A stretch of 64,000 bases of DNA from Anaerostipes hadrus ATCC 29173 = JCM 17467 (GCF_030296915.1 NZ_AP028031.1:2361001-2425000); one strand, 5' to 3'. Positions 51,656-61,596 are shown, counted from the stretch's first letter. Numbers and translations are program-made. The notes: generated by a model not told the origin, from the sequence alone.

Positions 51656-51697
51656 AAAAAAAGATTCTGAAATATCAATCTATCTCAGAATCTTTTT
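51656..51697. terminator. terminator downstream of pyrG
   Basis: AAAAAGATTCTGA...TCAGAATCTTTTT, symmetrical, 26 bp beyond the pyrG stop. Confidence 0.88.
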
Positions 51698-51722
51698 GAT
51701 GATGTTATATTAACTTTTTGTG

Positions 51723-53330
51723 TTATTTACCTTGATGTTCTAAGGCTGCTTCTACAAATCCTTTAAATAATGGATGTGCTTTATTAGGTCTTGATTTAAA
51801 CTCAGGATGTGCCTGTGTTGCCACAAACCATGGATGTTCTGGAATCTCTACCATCTCTACGATTCTTCCGTCTGGTGAGCATCCGGATAACATCATTCCA
51901 TTCTCCTGAAGGATGTCACGATATTCGTTATTTACTTCATATCTATGACGATGTCTTTCGTGAATCTCTTTCTCTCCATATAATTCATATGCTTTGGATC
52001 CTTCTGTTAATACACATGGGTAAGATCCTAAACGTAATGTTCCACCAAGATCTGTGACTCCATCCTGATCTGGCATGATATGAACCATTGGATGTGTTGT
52101 GTCTGGATTAAATTCCTGACTGTGTGCATCAGAGAATCCTAAGACATGTCTTCCGAATTCTACTAATGTAAGCTGCATTCCTAAGCACAGTCCAAGATAT
52201 GGGATCTTGTTCTCTCTTGCGTATTTGATCGCACAGATCATTCCTTCGATTCCACGATCTCCGAATCCACCTGGAACTAAGATTCCGTGAACTCCACCTA
52301 ACATCTCATCGACATTGTAAGAGCTGATTCTCTCTGAATCTACCCAGCGGATCTTCACATCTGCTGAATTTGCGACTCCAGCATGCTCTAAGGATTCTAC
52401 GACACTGATGTAAGCATCATGTAAAGATACGTATTTACCAACTAATGCGATCTCTACTTTATGTTCTGGATGTTTCCATGCATCGATCATCTTCTTCCAG
52501 TCATCAAGATCTGGATCTGGGCATGGCATGTTCAGACATTCACATACTTCATGTGCCAAATGTTCTTTCTCCATCATCAAAGGTACTTCGTATAATACTT
52601 CTGCATCTAAGTTCTGAATAACTCTTGAACGTTCAACGTTACAGAACTGTGCGATCTTTCTCTTGATTCCGTCATCTAATGGATAATCAGAACGGCAGAC
52701 AAGGATATCTGGCTGGATTCCCATTCCCTGTAAGTCTTTGACACTTGCCTGTGTTGGTTTTGTCTTTAATTCTCCTGAACTCTTTAAGTATGGAATTAAT
52801 GTTACATGAATTAAAATACAGTTTTCATGTCCTACTTCATGCTGGAACTGTCTTAATGCTTCTAAGAATGGCTGGCTTTCGATATCTCCTACAGTTCCTC
52901 CGATCTCAATGATCGCTACTTCCTGATCGCTTGGATCTTCACTTCTGTAAAAACGGCTCTTGATCTCGTTTGTTACGTGTGGGATTACCTGTACTGTGTT
53001 ACCACCATAATCTCCACGACGTTCTTTGGATAAGATACTCCAATATACTTTACCTGTTGTAACGTTTGATTTCTTATTCAGTCCTTCATCGATAAATCTT
53101 TCATAATGTCCAAGGTCTAAGTCAGTCTCTGCTCCGTCATCTGTTACGAAAACTTCTCCGTGCTGGATTGGGTTCATTGTTCCTGGGTCAATGTTGATAT
53201 ACGGATCAAACTTCTGGCTTGTGACATGATAGCCTCTGGCTTTTAGTAATCGTCCCAGAGAAGCTGCTGTGATTCCTTTACCTAATCCAGATACAACTCC
53301 TCCTGTAACAAATACATACTTTACTGGCAT
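51723..53330 (-). CDS. pyrG: CTP synthase
   Basis: 535 aa. Synthetase domain starts [20 protein letters not shown] (P-loop), with [21 protein letters not shown]-terminal glutaminase has [17 protein letters not shown] (catalytic Cys about 380) and [11 protein letters not shown]. Converts UTP to CTP with glutamine. Monocistronic with promoter-like ATGACA-17-TATGAT upstream. Confidence 0.98.
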   Translation of the reverse strand: MPVKYVFVTGGVVSGLGKGITAASLGRLLKARGYHVTSQKFDPYINIDPGTMNPIQHGEVFVTDDGAETDLDLGHYERFIDEGLNKKSNVTTGKVYWSILSKERRGDYGGNTVQVIPHVTNEIKSRFYRSEDPSDQEVAIIEIGGTVGDIESQPFLEALRQFQHEVGHENCILIHVTLIPYLKSSGELKTKPTQASVKDLQGMGIQPDILVCRSDYPLDDGIKRKIAQFCNVERSRVIQNLDAEVLYEVPLMMEKEHLAHEVCECLNMPCPDPDLDDWKKMIDAWKHPEHKVEIALVGKYVSLHDAYISVVESLEHAGVANSADVKIRWVDSERISSYNVDEMLGGVHGILVPGGFGDRGIEGMICAIKYARENKIPYLGLCLGMQLTLVEFGRHVLGFSDAHSQEFNPDTTHPMVHIMPDQDGVTDLGGTLRLGSYPCVLTEGSKAYELYGEKEIHERHRHRYEVNNEYRDILQENGMMLSGCSPDGRIVEMVEIPEHPWFVATQAHPEFKSRPNKAHPLFKGFVEAALEHQGK

Positions 53331-53442
53331 GTTTCTTCCTCCTATATGTGAATTTCTACTACTTTCTTATATTATCCCATTCAAAATAATATCATATCAT
53401 ATTATTTTTGATTTGTCATTGTGATTTGTTAAAAATAATGAA

Positions 53443-53485
53443 AAGGATTCTTATGTTTCTATATCATAGAATCATAGGAATCCTT
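53443..53485. terminator. long AT-rich hairpin between the 6S-like RNA and pyrG
   Basis: AAGGATTCTTATG...CATAGGAATCCTT; followed by T-rich sequence on the minus strand. Could end the upstream RNA or separate it from pyrG. Confidence 0.7.
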
Positions 53486-53496
53486 ATTTTCATATT

Positions 53497-53686
53497 TTAA
53501 AAATCGAAAGTGCTCACATCACAACTTAGATAGAGGATTGCAGATAAATATAAAATGATTGTTGATGATGATAATCTAAAATACAATTCTTTCGAGATTC
53601 TATGGGGTATGGGCGATGAACAATCGCAGGAAAACCGTAGTTCTCGAACTGTTTATTAAGGGGAGTTTGTGCTGTAAGCACTTTCT
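53497..53686 (-). ncRNA. ssrS: 6S RNA candidate
   Basis: No coding frame. A consensus promoter (53693-53721) would start an RNA at about 53686, and the first bases GAAAGTGCT (53677-53685 on plus as AGCACTTTC) pair perfectly with AGCACTTTC at 53506-53514, just before a T-run. The resulting 185-190 nt with a terminal closing stem and large internal loop has the size and architecture of 6S RNA. Primary-sequence proof is lacking; another structured RNA is possible. Confidence 0.5.
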
Positions 53687-53692
53687 ACCCAT

Positions 53693-53721
53693 AATTTACC
53701 ATATCATTTTGTATTTGTCAA
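53693..53721 (-). promoter_or_regulatory. promoter for the 6S-like RNA
   Basis: TTGACA (53716-53721), 17 bp, TAAATT (53693-53698) on the minus strand. The -35 lies in the last codons of the DUF6449-like gene. Confidence 0.82.
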
Positions 53722-55124
53722 TTATTTCCTTTACTTTTTTTGTAAAAATTTACATAATTATTATTTTCATTATGATTGATCAATGATATTACCTGATTTT
53801 TACTATTTCCTTTGCTGTATGTCCAGCTTCCTAACTTACCGCTCTGTGGCGTTTTCTTGATCATAAATGTATTTAACCATTCTTGTGCATCCTTGGATGA
53901 GATACCCATTTTTTCGAAACAGCCTTTTAAGAATATCTTTTCTTCTTTTGTGAATCCTTTGAATGCCTCTGTTTCATCCCAGTAGATCAACATCTGTTTG
54001 ATCTTGTGATCTTGCAAAAAGATCTGAACATTTTTCCTTGCATATAATTCTTCATCATTATAAGAACGAAGAATAACTTCATTCGCAGCTGATCCACTAT
54101 GATCCGATATAGCTGTCCACATTTCTCTGCCACTTTGTGGAAGGTCAGATAGATTACTCCTAAGCCCAATCACTTTGTTAAAATCAAATCGAATGATAAA
54201 ACGTTTGTAATTATACAGACATGTTAATCCATTTTTCTTGAATGTATGCCATTTGTCTGTATTATGGAACAAGTATGTTTTATCTCCAGCTTTTACTTTA
54301 ATCCCTGCTGTATCTTTTTCGCATTGTTCCATCCATTTTTTGATTCCTTTGTATCCTGAATTCTCCATCGTATTGATCAATTTGGAGTTTTTCATATAAT
54401 ACTGGGATGTTCCATTGATACATCTCTTATGATTTTCATTTGTTGCATACAAAAGACCGTCTTTGTAATTCCAATTAAGATTCTGAATCTCTTGTTTTTC
54501 TGAATCTGTAAGCTTTTGATAATTTTCTTCAAATGTATTGTCTGGTCTTTGAATGATATCATAAAATCCGTCGGTATCATAACGGTCGAAATCTCCGTCA
54601 GAATCAATATCTTCATCCGGTTGCTGTATTGATAATCTATGAAGAACGGTGTCTTCTGCTCTTAAACGCAGCTCATACTCACCTGTTTTATCTTCCAGGA
54701 TACTCGTTTTCCATACTTCATAACTTCCACTGTCATCTAAAAGAGTCGAACTTTCATCGTCTGATTTCATCATCTTATAAAATTTTTTCAGCCATTGCTC
54801 ATTTTTTATTTCTCTTCTGTCTTCTGAAATCTGATTGATCTTATCTTCTGTGATAAAATTGTTTTCATTTGCTGACAGACTGATCGTTGATACGAACTGT
54901 TTTTTGCTTGTCAAAGGATAGATAAATAGTCCTGCTGCTATACAAAATCCAAGAAAGATCGCTATTTGTTTGACTCTTTTTCTTTTCTTAAATGATATGC
55001 TATACCATTTTCTCTGTAATTTTGACGGATGACGATAAAGCACGATTCCGATCGTTGCCAATAAAGCTAGAAGGATCAGTGGTGATAATATGATAATATA
55101 ACCAGTTGCAGTTGAATAATACAT
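53718..55124 (-). CDS. membrane-anchored extracytoplasmic protein of the ABC operon (DUF6449-like)
   Basis: 468 aa. Two TMs at the N-terminus (about residues 9-28 and 50-70), then a large hydrophilic domain with many acidic residues (DEDIDSDGDFDRYDTDGFYD). ATG shares a base with the preceding permease stop. Often found as the last gene of GntR-YtrA-type exporter operons. No enzymatic motif recognised; probably works with the permeases. Confidence 0.65.
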   Translation of the reverse strand: MYYSTATGYIIILSPLILLALLATIGIVLYRHPSKLQRKWYSISFKKRKRVKQIAIFLGFCIAAGLFIYPLTSKKQFVSTISLSANENNFITEDKINQISEDRREIKNEQWLKKFYKMMKSDDESSTLLDDSGSYEVWKTSILEDKTGEYELRLRAEDTVLHRLSIQQPDEDIDSDGDFDRYDTDGFYDIIQRPDNTFEENYQKLTDSEKQEIQNLNWNYKDGLLYATNENHKRCINGTSQYYMKNSKLINTMENSGYKGIKKWMEQCEKDTAGIKVKAGDKTYLFHNTDKWHTFKKNGLTCLYNYKRFIIRFDFNKVIGLRSNLSDLPQSGREMWTAISDHSGSAANEVILRSYNDEELYARKNVQIFLQDHKIKQMLIYWDETEAFKGFTKEEKIFLKGCFEKMGISSKDAQEWLNTFMIKKTPQSGKLGSWTYSKGNSKNQVISLINHNENNNYVNFYKKSKGNN

Positions 55125-56173
55125 TATACTGCCCTCCTTTTCTTACGCTTTTCTACTATATAATATATGATCGTTGCGATCACTGCTGCCAGAATGCCGC
55201 CTGTGTATGACTGAATCTTGAACCCTGTCACTACAATGAATAGTGAAACACAGAATGGAAAGATCCATACAAACAGATGCTCCATCCATGGAAAATACAT
55301 AAAATTATTCCTCTTTGCCATATCTGACTTTTGAAATACATAAAATGCAACTCCAAAAAATACCGCGATCAATACGATCTGAATCAGAAGGATCTGTGCA
55401 AAATGATCAAACGAAGCCATCGTTACCAGCTGGTTCACACCTTTATCCCATATAAACTGTTTTGTGATCGGTCCATTTTCAAAAAATGTAGCCATCCACC
55501 AGCCATGATATATTGTATCTGGGAATGATAATACTTTGGGCATCATATAATCCATAAAATTTGGAAATAACATTGCTCCGATTCCGATCGCTCCTGCGAT
55601 CCATGGTCTTTTGCAGATATTCTGAAAAAATATGGCAATGGCATAGATGAGTGTCAGTGATACCCATATAAATAGAAGATACGCACACAAATGTATAATG
55701 TTATCATTTCCAAGAAGTACTGCTCCGTTCTTACATACGGATAGATTCATCTCATACCATGACTGTGCCTTTGTTCTCATCATGATCATTCCGAATGAAA
55801 GGAAAAGCCATGGAATCGTATATGTCATCATTCCTGTGATCGTCCTTGTCAAGAAAATCTGACCTCTCTTGATCGGAAGCTGCATTAGAAATTCACCACA
55901 TTTTGATGTACTGCTTTCCCGATACTGTATTACCGCTACAAAACTAATCGGTATCATAAGAACGATAATAAACATTTCATAGTATTGATCTAATGTTCCT
56001 AAAAACAGATTGCCATAATCATTATAACTTCCTCCATAAAAATTATTGATCTGATCTGCAGTTCCTGAAATATCGTTTGCGATCACATATTGTAATATAA
56101 AACATATCACTATGGTATACACTAATGTTATGGCTAGCAGATTTCGTTTTTCATGATTAACAAGCCCTCTCAT
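55124..56173 (-). CDS. ABC-2 type permease
   Basis: 349 aa with about eight TM segments (YTIVICFILQYVIAND; FIIVLMIPISFVAVIQYRES; VTGFKIQSYTGGILAAVIAT near the end). FLMQLPIKRGQIFLTRTITG is the usual ABC-2 cytosolic loop. Overlaps the next permease gene by 17 bp. Pairs with the other permease and the ATPase at 57262. Confidence 0.82.
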   Translation of the reverse strand: MRGLVNHEKRNLLAITLVYTIVICFILQYVIANDISGTADQINNFYGGSYNDYGNLFLGTLDQYYEMFIIVLMIPISFVAVIQYRESSTSKCGEFLMQLPIKRGQIFLTRTITGMMTYTIPWLFLSFGMIMMRTKAQSWYEMNLSVCKNGAVLLGNDNIIHLCAYLLFIWVSLTLIYAIAIFFQNICKRPWIAGAIGIGAMLFPNFMDYMMPKVLSFPDTIYHGWWMATFFENGPITKQFIWDKGVNQLVTMASFDHFAQILLIQIVLIAVFFGVAFYVFQKSDMAKRNNFMYFPWMEHLFVWIFPFCVSLFIVVTGFKIQSYTGGILAAVIATIIYYIVEKRKKRRAV

Positions 56174-57251
56174 AACATTTCCTCCTTATTGTCTGAATGA
56201 TCGATACAGCAAAATATGTGATCACTAATATTACTACCAAATATATAAGCCAATGTACTGCATTTAATTTCTGTATGATCAGTTTATAACTGTCTGATGA
56301 AGACATAAATTCTTTTCCCCATGCGATCAATCCATAAATTATGGTTCGAAGTGTCTTGTCATACTTAAATATATGAACATATATCTCATGATTACTTAAT
56401 GCATTAAAACATAGGATCGTGATCACTATCGTCGTAATGACTTTATTCTGCATCCCTGATAACCTTGTTAACATTCGGTTCTGTGCCTGCTCCTGCTTGA
56501 TAAACTGTCGTTTTGCAAACCAGATACCAAAGACTCCTGCTGCAAATAAAACGGCAATACAGATAATAGCAGAATTTACATATTGTGCTTTCCAGATTGG
56601 ATTGCTATCCAAGATATTCGCATCTAGCTGATAATTTAATGGATATAAAAATGTTCTGCCGAATCTTCCATAAATAACCCACTCGAGTATCGCAAATCTA
56701 GAAGATCTTACCTTAAACAGCAACTGGAGTAAAAATGCCAGATTCTGAAGGATCATCGGCAATATCACATAAAATGTAGCGACTGCTATGATAAGCCCTT
56801 GCCAGATATATGCTGTCACGATCAATGAAATCTGTATGAGTGCACAAAATGCAAAACACATTACTGCATTCCATAATGTGCATATGATCACATTCGTGAT
56901 TGATTCCGCATTCGGAATCGTTACGATCTTCATTGCAAAGAAAATTCCATAGATGATCTCCGCGAATAAAAGTGATATATGCAGTTTTGTAAGACTCTTT
57001 TGGTAAATATCTTTCTTTGTCCATGGAAAGCTGTAAATATATTGCTGTTTCTTATTTTGCTGCAACTGATATACAATTCCTGCTGATAATGCTGCAAATA
57101 AAACTGTAATCAAAAGCCAGCCATTGATAAGATTATCCATTATCTCTACCAGTTCATCCACCGGATATTTCATGTTCCATACGAAAATCCCATATAACAA
57201 TGCTGCTGGTGGAAGTACCAGAGCATATTTTCTAAAAAATTTCATCTCCAA
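56157..57251 (-). CDS. ABC-2 type permease
   Basis: 364 aa, about eight TMs. YSFPWTKKDIYQKSLTKLHI matches the cytosolic loop of ABC-2 permeases. Likely forms the exporter channel with the neighbour permease. 10 bp from the ATPase gene. Confidence 0.8.
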   Translation of the reverse strand: MEMKFFRKYALVLPPAALLYGIFVWNMKYPVDELVEIMDNLINGWLLITVLFAALSAGIVYQLQQNKKQQYIYSFPWTKKDIYQKSLTKLHISLLFAEIIYGIFFAMKIVTIPNAESITNVIICTLWNAVMCFAFCALIQISLIVTAYIWQGLIIAVATFYVILPMILQNLAFLLQLLFKVRSSRFAILEWVIYGRFGRTFLYPLNYQLDANILDSNPIWKAQYVNSAIICIAVLFAAGVFGIWFAKRQFIKQEQAQNRMLTRLSGMQNKVITTIVITILCFNALSNHEIYVHIFKYDKTLRTIIYGLIAWGKEFMSSSDSYKLIIQKLNAVHWLIYLVVILVITYFAVSIIQTIRRKCYERAC

Positions 57252-57261
57252 GTTCCTCCTC

Positions 57262-58134
57262 TTAGCGGTTGCTGTAGACGAATACTTCTTCTAAACTTAA
57301 TGGAATTTCCTCTACTACAATCGCTCCTGCTTGTTTTAATGCCTCATGAATTGGCTCTCCATACCCTTCTAATATTACTGTGTATACACTTCCAAGATTA
57401 GAATACGTGATCACTCCCGGAAGTTCTTTGAAGATCTCGCTTTTTGATTCTCCAAATACAACCTGTAATTTTGTAAATCGTTCTTTCATCTGATCCATTG
57501 TTCCATGATAAAGGATCTTTCCGTCCTTCATCATACTTGCGGAATCGCAGAAACTTTCTAAATCCTTTAAATCATGTGATGAGATCAGAACACTCATCCC
57601 ATTCATATCGACTTCATTGACAATAAAATCTTTGATCTGTTTCTGTGCGATCACATCCAGTCCTGACATTGGTTCATCCATGATCATCACTTTTGGATGG
57701 ATGGACAGATTCAACATCGAAGCTAATGACATTGCCTGTCCTTTAGATAATTCTTTGATTCTTTTACTTACATCTAATCCGATACTCTGATTGTAGTCCC
57801 TAAATACTTTCTCATCGAATGTTGGGTAGATCTGTTTATAAAATTCTACCATCTCATCGATATGATACCCTTCAAAATACTGGTTGCTGTCCGCAACATA
57901 TCCTACCTGTGCTTTTACTTTTGGATTCTCGAAAATTTCTTCTCCACAGACCAGAATCTGTCCTTGATCCTGTTCATAAATTCCTGTTAGACATTTGATC
58001 AGTGTTGTCTTTCCACATCCATTGCGTCCTACCAGCCCATGAATGCTTCCCTCTTCTATATCCAGGCTGATTCCATGAAGAATCTCATTCTTTCCATATG
58101 ATTTTTTCACGTCCTTTAGTTCGATCACTTTCAT
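57262..58134 (-). CDS. ABC transporter ATP-binding protein (YtrB-like)
   Basis: 290 aa. Walker A GRNGCGKTTLIK (about residues 36-47), signature-like LSKGQAMSLASML where LSGGQ is usual, Walker B VMIMDEPMSGLD and H-loop ISSHD. C-terminal regulatory region. Exporter partner of the two permeases. Signature Lys for Gly is common in this branch (recollection). Confidence 0.93.
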   Translation of the reverse strand: MKVIELKDVKKSYGKNEILHGISLDIEEGSIHGLVGRNGCGKTTLIKCLTGIYEQDQGQILVCGEEIFENPKVKAQVGYVADSNQYFEGYHIDEMVEFYKQIYPTFDEKVFRDYNQSIGLDVSKRIKELSKGQAMSLASMLNLSIHPKVMIMDEPMSGLDVIAQKQIKDFIVNEVDMNGMSVLISSHDLKDLESFCDSASMMKDGKILYHGTMDQMKERFTKLQVVFGESKSEIFKELPGVITYSNLGSVYTVILEGYGEPIHEALKQAGAIVVEEIPLSLEEVFVYSNR

Positions 58135-58137
58135 ATC

Positions 58138-58515
58138 CTATCCCTCCAAATCCTGATAGATCTCATGTATCAGGCTTGCTATCTTCTCTTCATCATACCC
58201 TTCATAACGAAGCTCACTTAATATCTCTTTTAAACTTGTCTTGATCTCCTGCATCTTTTCTTTGTCTACCTCTTGTGAAGCATTCTCTGCCAAAAATGCT
58301 CCCTTTCCTCGTATTGTTATAATTACTTTCTCTTTCTCCAACAACTGATATGCTTTCGCTACGGTGTTGGGTGTTACACTGAGACTTAATGCTAATTTAC
58401 GAACGGACGGCAAAGCATCTCCAGGTTTTAGATATCCTTTCCACGCTGCTTCTTTTACTTGTTCCATGATCTGTTCATAAATTGCCTTGCCACTGGCAGG
58501 GTTGATTCGAAACAC
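58138..58515 (-). CDS. GntR-family repressor, YtrA subfamily
   Basis: 125 aa. GntR wHTH: SGKAIYEQIMEQVKEAAWKG, YLKPGDALPSVRKLALSLSV, TPNTVAKAYQLLEKEKVI. The C-terminal part is too short for a sugar-binding domain, as in YtrA. First gene of the operon; a 10-bp-arm palindrome lies 55 bp upstream. In YtrA systems, cell-envelope antibiotics induce expression. Confidence 0.93.
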   Translation of the reverse strand: MFRINPASGKAIYEQIMEQVKEAAWKGYLKPGDALPSVRKLALSLSVTPNTVAKAYQLLEKEKVIITIRGKGAFLAENASQEVDKEKMQEIKTSLKEILSELRYEGYDEEKIASLIHEIYQDLEG

Positions 58516-58569
58516 ATCTGTACCTCCTTATTGTTTTTGTCATACTGTATGCCATACTGTATTAGCTGT

Positions 58570-58631
58570 ACTAACTGTACCATTTCATATGATACAGTTA
58601 GTTTATATACTTTTTTCTTATTTGTCAATAA
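58570..58631 (-). promoter_or_regulatory. promoter and GntR operator
   Basis: Palindrome ACTAACTGTA-13-TACAGTTAGT (58570-58602) with additional TACTGTAT half-sites to 58545. TTGACA (on minus, about 58624-58629) and TAAACT at 17 bp lie just upstream, so bound repressor would cover the start. Confidence 0.85.
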
Positions 58632-58672
58632 CTTTTTTAAAAATGTCAAGAAAATTTCCTATGAAATGAAAA

Positions 58673-58706
58673 AACCTCAAAGCTTCTTTCCGAAACTTTG
58701 AGGTTC
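58673..58706. terminator. bidirectional terminator
   Basis: AACCTCAAAG...CTTTGAGGTT between the GntR operon promoter and the dhaL remnant. Confidence 0.8.
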
Positions 58707-58766
58707 TTCCTAAACAAATTGTATGAATATATAGAGGGTTCATTGCTTTCGCAATATAAATCATTC

Positions 58767-59009
58767 TTATAACAGGCTCTTTGCTGTGCTTCCAATGGTT
58801 GTGATGATGAAATAACAGCTGGTTGCTCCTGCATCAAGAACACCTCGAGAGCGTTCTCCAAGGCGGCTTGCTCGTCCGATCTTGGCTACAAGATCTTTTG
58901 TAGACTGCCATCCTTTTTCTGCTGCGGCATTCATAGCATCCAAACATTCTGCAAAGTCTTTTCCTGCTTCTGTTGTACTTTTCTTATCTGTGTTTATTTT
59001 AACATACAA
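58767..59009 (-). pseudogene. 3' remnant of dhaL (dihydroxyacetone kinase L-like)
   Basis: 80 aa. AGKDFAECLDAMNAAAEKGW then IGRASRLGERSRGVLDAGAT matches the last third of DhaL (conserved GRASYLGERS...DPGA). The DhaL N-terminal ATP-binding two-thirds is absent, and no dhaK is nearby. The last residues also diverge. A decayed gene. Confidence 0.75.
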
Positions 59010-59088
59010 TCTTTTTTACCTGAAATGATTTTCAGTTCAAATATGGCACTCATTATGGCGCTATGTTTCACTTTGGGTTGTTGTTGGT

Positions 59089-59754
59089 TTATATAACGTA
59101 CTCTAAAATCGCTTCCGGTTTCTCTACAATATATGTAGCATTATTCTCTCTTAACTCCTCTGCTCCTCGAAATCCCCATGCTACACCTATCGTATCCATC
59201 TTGGCATTCTGTCCTGTTTCCATATCTGTTTTTGAATCACCAATATATAAAACTTCTTCTGCTGGCAAATTCATATGATTAGCAATCTCTAATGCCGCGC
59301 TTGGATCCGGTTTCTTAGGAATTCCTTCTCTTTCACGTTCCCCATACACTGCAACCCATGGAAACTGTGAAAAATATTTATTTACCAATGCACTAGTATA
59401 ATCTCCTCGTTTATTGGAATTTACTGCAATTTTAATTCCTTTTTCTTCTAAAGTTCCCAGTAACTTAAGAATTCCTTCATACGGAATCGTTTTGTTTAAA
59501 TATCTCTTCTGATATGCTTTTGAAAATTGATCAACTGCCTCATCAAGAAACATTTCGTCTTTCTGTTTCTCTTCTGGCAATGCTCTCTGGATTAATTTAC
59601 GAAATCCATTTCCAACCATCATCTTACATGCTTTGCTATCATATTCTTTCCATCCGTAGATTTTCATTACGTCATTGACACTATCTGTAAGATCATTGAT
59701 CGTATCTAATAAAGTGCCATCTAAATCAAAAATAATTCCTTTGTATGTTTTCAT
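59089..59754 (-). CDS. gph: HAD phosphatase, phosphoglycolate-type
   Basis: 221 aa. HAD motif I IIFDLDGTLLDTINDL (Asp10 and Asp12), motif II VNSNKRG, motif IV-like YIGDSKTDMETGQNAKM. Helical cap between motifs I and II. Clears 2-phosphoglycolate or related sugar phosphates. Monocistronic, good ribosome site (GGAAGACAAAG). Confidence 0.85.
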   Translation of the reverse strand: MKTYKGIIFDLDGTLLDTINDLTDSVNDVMKIYGWKEYDSKACKMMVGNGFRKLIQRALPEEKQKDEMFLDEAVDQFSKAYQKRYLNKTIPYEGILKLLGTLEEKGIKIAVNSNKRGDYTSALVNKYFSQFPWVAVYGEREREGIPKKPDPSAALEIANHMNLPAEEVLYIGDSKTDMETGQNAKMDTIGVAWGFRGAEELRENNATYIVEKPEAILEYVI

Positions 59755-59858
59755 CTTTGTCTTCCTTTCTACCTGCTTCTAGTCAATATTATACAATTGC
59801 AACTCATTAATAGCAAAGATTACTTTTACTAATTCATAGGGGAATTTCCTATAAATCG

Positions 59859-59904
59859 AAAAAAAGAACCCCTACATAATCTAATCTGATCATGTAAAGG
59901 TTCT
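59859..59904 (-). terminator. terminator downstream of the NlpC/P60 gene
   Basis: GAACC...ATGTA with complement, then TTTTTTT on the minus strand. Confidence 0.75.
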
Positions 59905-59921
59905 TCCAATTCTTTATGTAA

Positions 59922-60593
59922 TTATTCCACTACTCGTCTTACACAAACAATTCTACGGTAGTTTGCTCTTGGCGAAATTTTGATTCCTGTTCTTCTGTTA
60001 CTTGCATGTACAATCTTTCCATTTCCAATATACATCGCTACATGTCCATTATAACAGATGATATCTCCTGGCTGTTTCTCATTATAAGAAACTTTTCTTC
60101 CTGCTCTTCTTAATTCAGAAGAAGTTCTTGGAAGATTATATCCAAATGATCTGTAAACTGATCCGATAAATCCTGAACAGTCAGCTCCTCTGTTTAAGTC
60201 TGTTCCACCCCATACGTAGGAGTTTCCAACAAAACGCTGTGCAAATTGTGCTACTGTCTGTCCTTTGTCATATGTTGTTCCTTCTAATGCAGGAGCATCT
60301 GTGTTAATATAAACATATTTCTTTAAGACATATCCTGTCTTACCGTTTACAGAAACCTTTCTCCACTTTCCACTTGTTGAATAGACTGTGACAGGTGTTC
60401 CAATCTCTAATCTCTTTAAAACTTTTGATCTTTTTGATTTGCTGGCTCTTAATTTGCACCAGTGTCTGAAGATTTTTCCATTATATCCATCATCAGCCTT
60501 AACCTGCTGTTTTGGTGTTGTTGTGATTGCTGTACCAAATATAAATAAAAAGACTAATGAGAAAATTGTTATTTTCTTTAATCGTGATTTCAT
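59922..60593 (-). CDS. secreted SH3-NlpC/P60 cell-wall hydrolase
   Basis: 223 aa from ATG behind GAAAGGGTTATCA. Signal peptide (ITIFSLVFLFIFGTAITT). SH3-like domain (about residues 35-90: LRASKSKRSKVLKRLEIGTP, then GKTGYVLKKYVYI). NlpC/P60 domain (about 105-222): GADCSGFIGSVY (catalytic Cys), GHVAMYIGNGKIVHAS (His). Cleaves peptidoglycan stem peptides outside the cell. Confidence 0.92.
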   Translation of the reverse strand: MKSRLKKITIFSLVFLFIFGTAITTTPKQQVKADDGYNGKIFRHWCKLRASKSKRSKVLKRLEIGTPVTVYSTSGKWRKVSVNGKTGYVLKKYVYINTDAPALEGTTYDKGQTVAQFAQRFVGNSYVWGGTDLNRGADCSGFIGSVYRSFGYNLPRTSSELRRAGRKVSYNEKQPGDIICYNGHVAMYIGNGKIVHASNRRTGIKISPRANYRRIVCVRRVVE

Positions 60594-60752
60594 TGATAAC
60601 CCTTTCAATTGTTACACTTCTGTTACATACTTGAAGAATTTTACCATATAACGACACAAATGTAAAGGAAATAGTGTATTGTTTTGAATTTTATAATTAA
60701 CAAATGAAATAATTGTAAAATTTGTATCATTGTGTTCTTTTTTTACATACAA

Positions 60753-60779
60753 AAAGAGACCTGATAAATCAGATCTCTT
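60753..60779 (-). terminator. terminator of the rRNA-tRNA operon
   Basis: AGAGATCTGA...TCAGGTCTCT then TTTTT on the minus strand, immediately after the Arg tRNA. Confidence 0.88.
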
Positions 60780-60782
60780 CAG

Positions 60783-60856
60783 CGTGGGCGAGAAGATTCG
60801 AACTCCCGGCCTTCTGGTCCGTAGCCAGACGCTCTATCCAGCTGAGCTACGCCCAC
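60783..60856 (-). tRNA. tRNA-Arg (ACG)
   Basis: Cloverleaf with acceptor GTGGGCG/CGCCCAC, anticodon ACG in TGGCTACGGACC, T-loop GTTCGAATC. No encoded CCA. Confidence 0.97.
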
Positions 60857-60903
60857 ATATTCAATTGTCAAATATGACAATTCAGATGTTATTCACATCT
60901 AAA

Positions 60904-60989
60904 TGCCGCAGACCGGAATCGAACCGGTACTCGATTTAACTCGAACAGGATTTTAAGTCCTGCGCGTCTGCCAGTTCCGCCACTGCGGC
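60904..60989 (-). tRNA. tRNA-Leu (TAA)
   Basis: 86 nt with long variable arm; acceptor GCCGCAG/CTGCGGC, anticodon TAA in GACTTAAAATC. Confidence 0.97.
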
Positions 60990-61020
60990 ATATACATACC
61001 TTAATTATCTGGCATATAAG

Positions 61021-61093
61021 TGGGACCAATAGGACTCGAACCTATGACCCTCTGCTTGTAAGGCAGATGCTCTCCCAGCTGAGCTATGATCCC
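61021..61093 (-). tRNA. tRNA-Val (TAC)
   Basis: Acceptor GGGATCA/TGGTCCC, anticodon TAC in CCTTACAAG. Confidence 0.96.
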
Positions 61094-61119
61094 AAACGAT
61101 TGGTTTAAACACAATCTAG

Positions 61120-61193
61120 CGACCCGGATGGGAATCGAACCCACGACCTCCGCCGTGACAGGGCGGCGCTCTAACCAGCTGAGCCACCGGGCC
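61120..61193 (-). tRNA. tRNA-Asp (GTC)
   Basis: Acceptor GGCCCGG/CCGGGTC, anticodon GTC in CCTGTCACG; discriminator G. Confidence 0.97.
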
Positions 61194-61217
61194 AGAATGT
61201 AAATTATTTAGTTTAAA

Positions 61218-61291
61218 TGGACCCTCGGGGACTCGAACCCCGGACCGATCGGTTATGAGCCGATTGCTCTAACCAACTGAGCTAAAGGTCC
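61218..61291 (-). tRNA. tRNA with CAU anticodon (Met or Ile2)
   Basis: Acceptor GGACCTT/AGGGTCC, anticodon CAT in GCTCATAAC. Closest relative of the phage tRNA at 491-564. The GGACC acceptor resembles Ile2. Confidence 0.95.
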
Positions 61292-61297
61292 GTTTAA

Positions 61298-61370
61298 AGC
61301 CGTTGACCGGACTTGAACCGGTAACCTGCTGATTACAAATCAGCTGCTCTGCCAATTGAGCCACAACGGC
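61298..61370 (-). tRNA. tRNA-Thr (TGT)
   Basis: Acceptor GCCGTTG/CAACGGC, anticodon TGT in ATTTGTAAT; discriminator T. Confidence 0.96.
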
Positions 61371-61404
61371 ATATTAGACGATATCACTCATTTATGAATC
61401 GTAA

Positions 61405-61476
61405 TGACTCCAACGGGATTTGAACCCGTGTTACCGCCGTGAAAGGGCGGTGTCTTAACCACTTGACCATGGAGCC
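61405..61476 (-). tRNA. tRNA-Glu (TTC)
   Basis: Acceptor GGCTCCA/TGGAGTC, anticodon TTC in CCTTTCACG. Confidence 0.97.
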
Positions 61477-61523
61477 TGATTGTTCGACCGCTTCACGGTC
61501 TTAATACTTTATTCAGTATTTAA

Positions 61524-61596
61524 CTCCCCGAGCCGGGCTCGAACCAGCGACAGCACGGTTAACAGCCGTGTGCTCTACCAACTGAGCTATCGAGGA
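61524..61596 (-). tRNA. tRNA-Asn (GTT)
   Basis: Acceptor TCCTCGA/TCGGGGA, anticodon GTT in GCTGTTAAC. First tRNA after the 23S gene. Confidence 0.97.
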
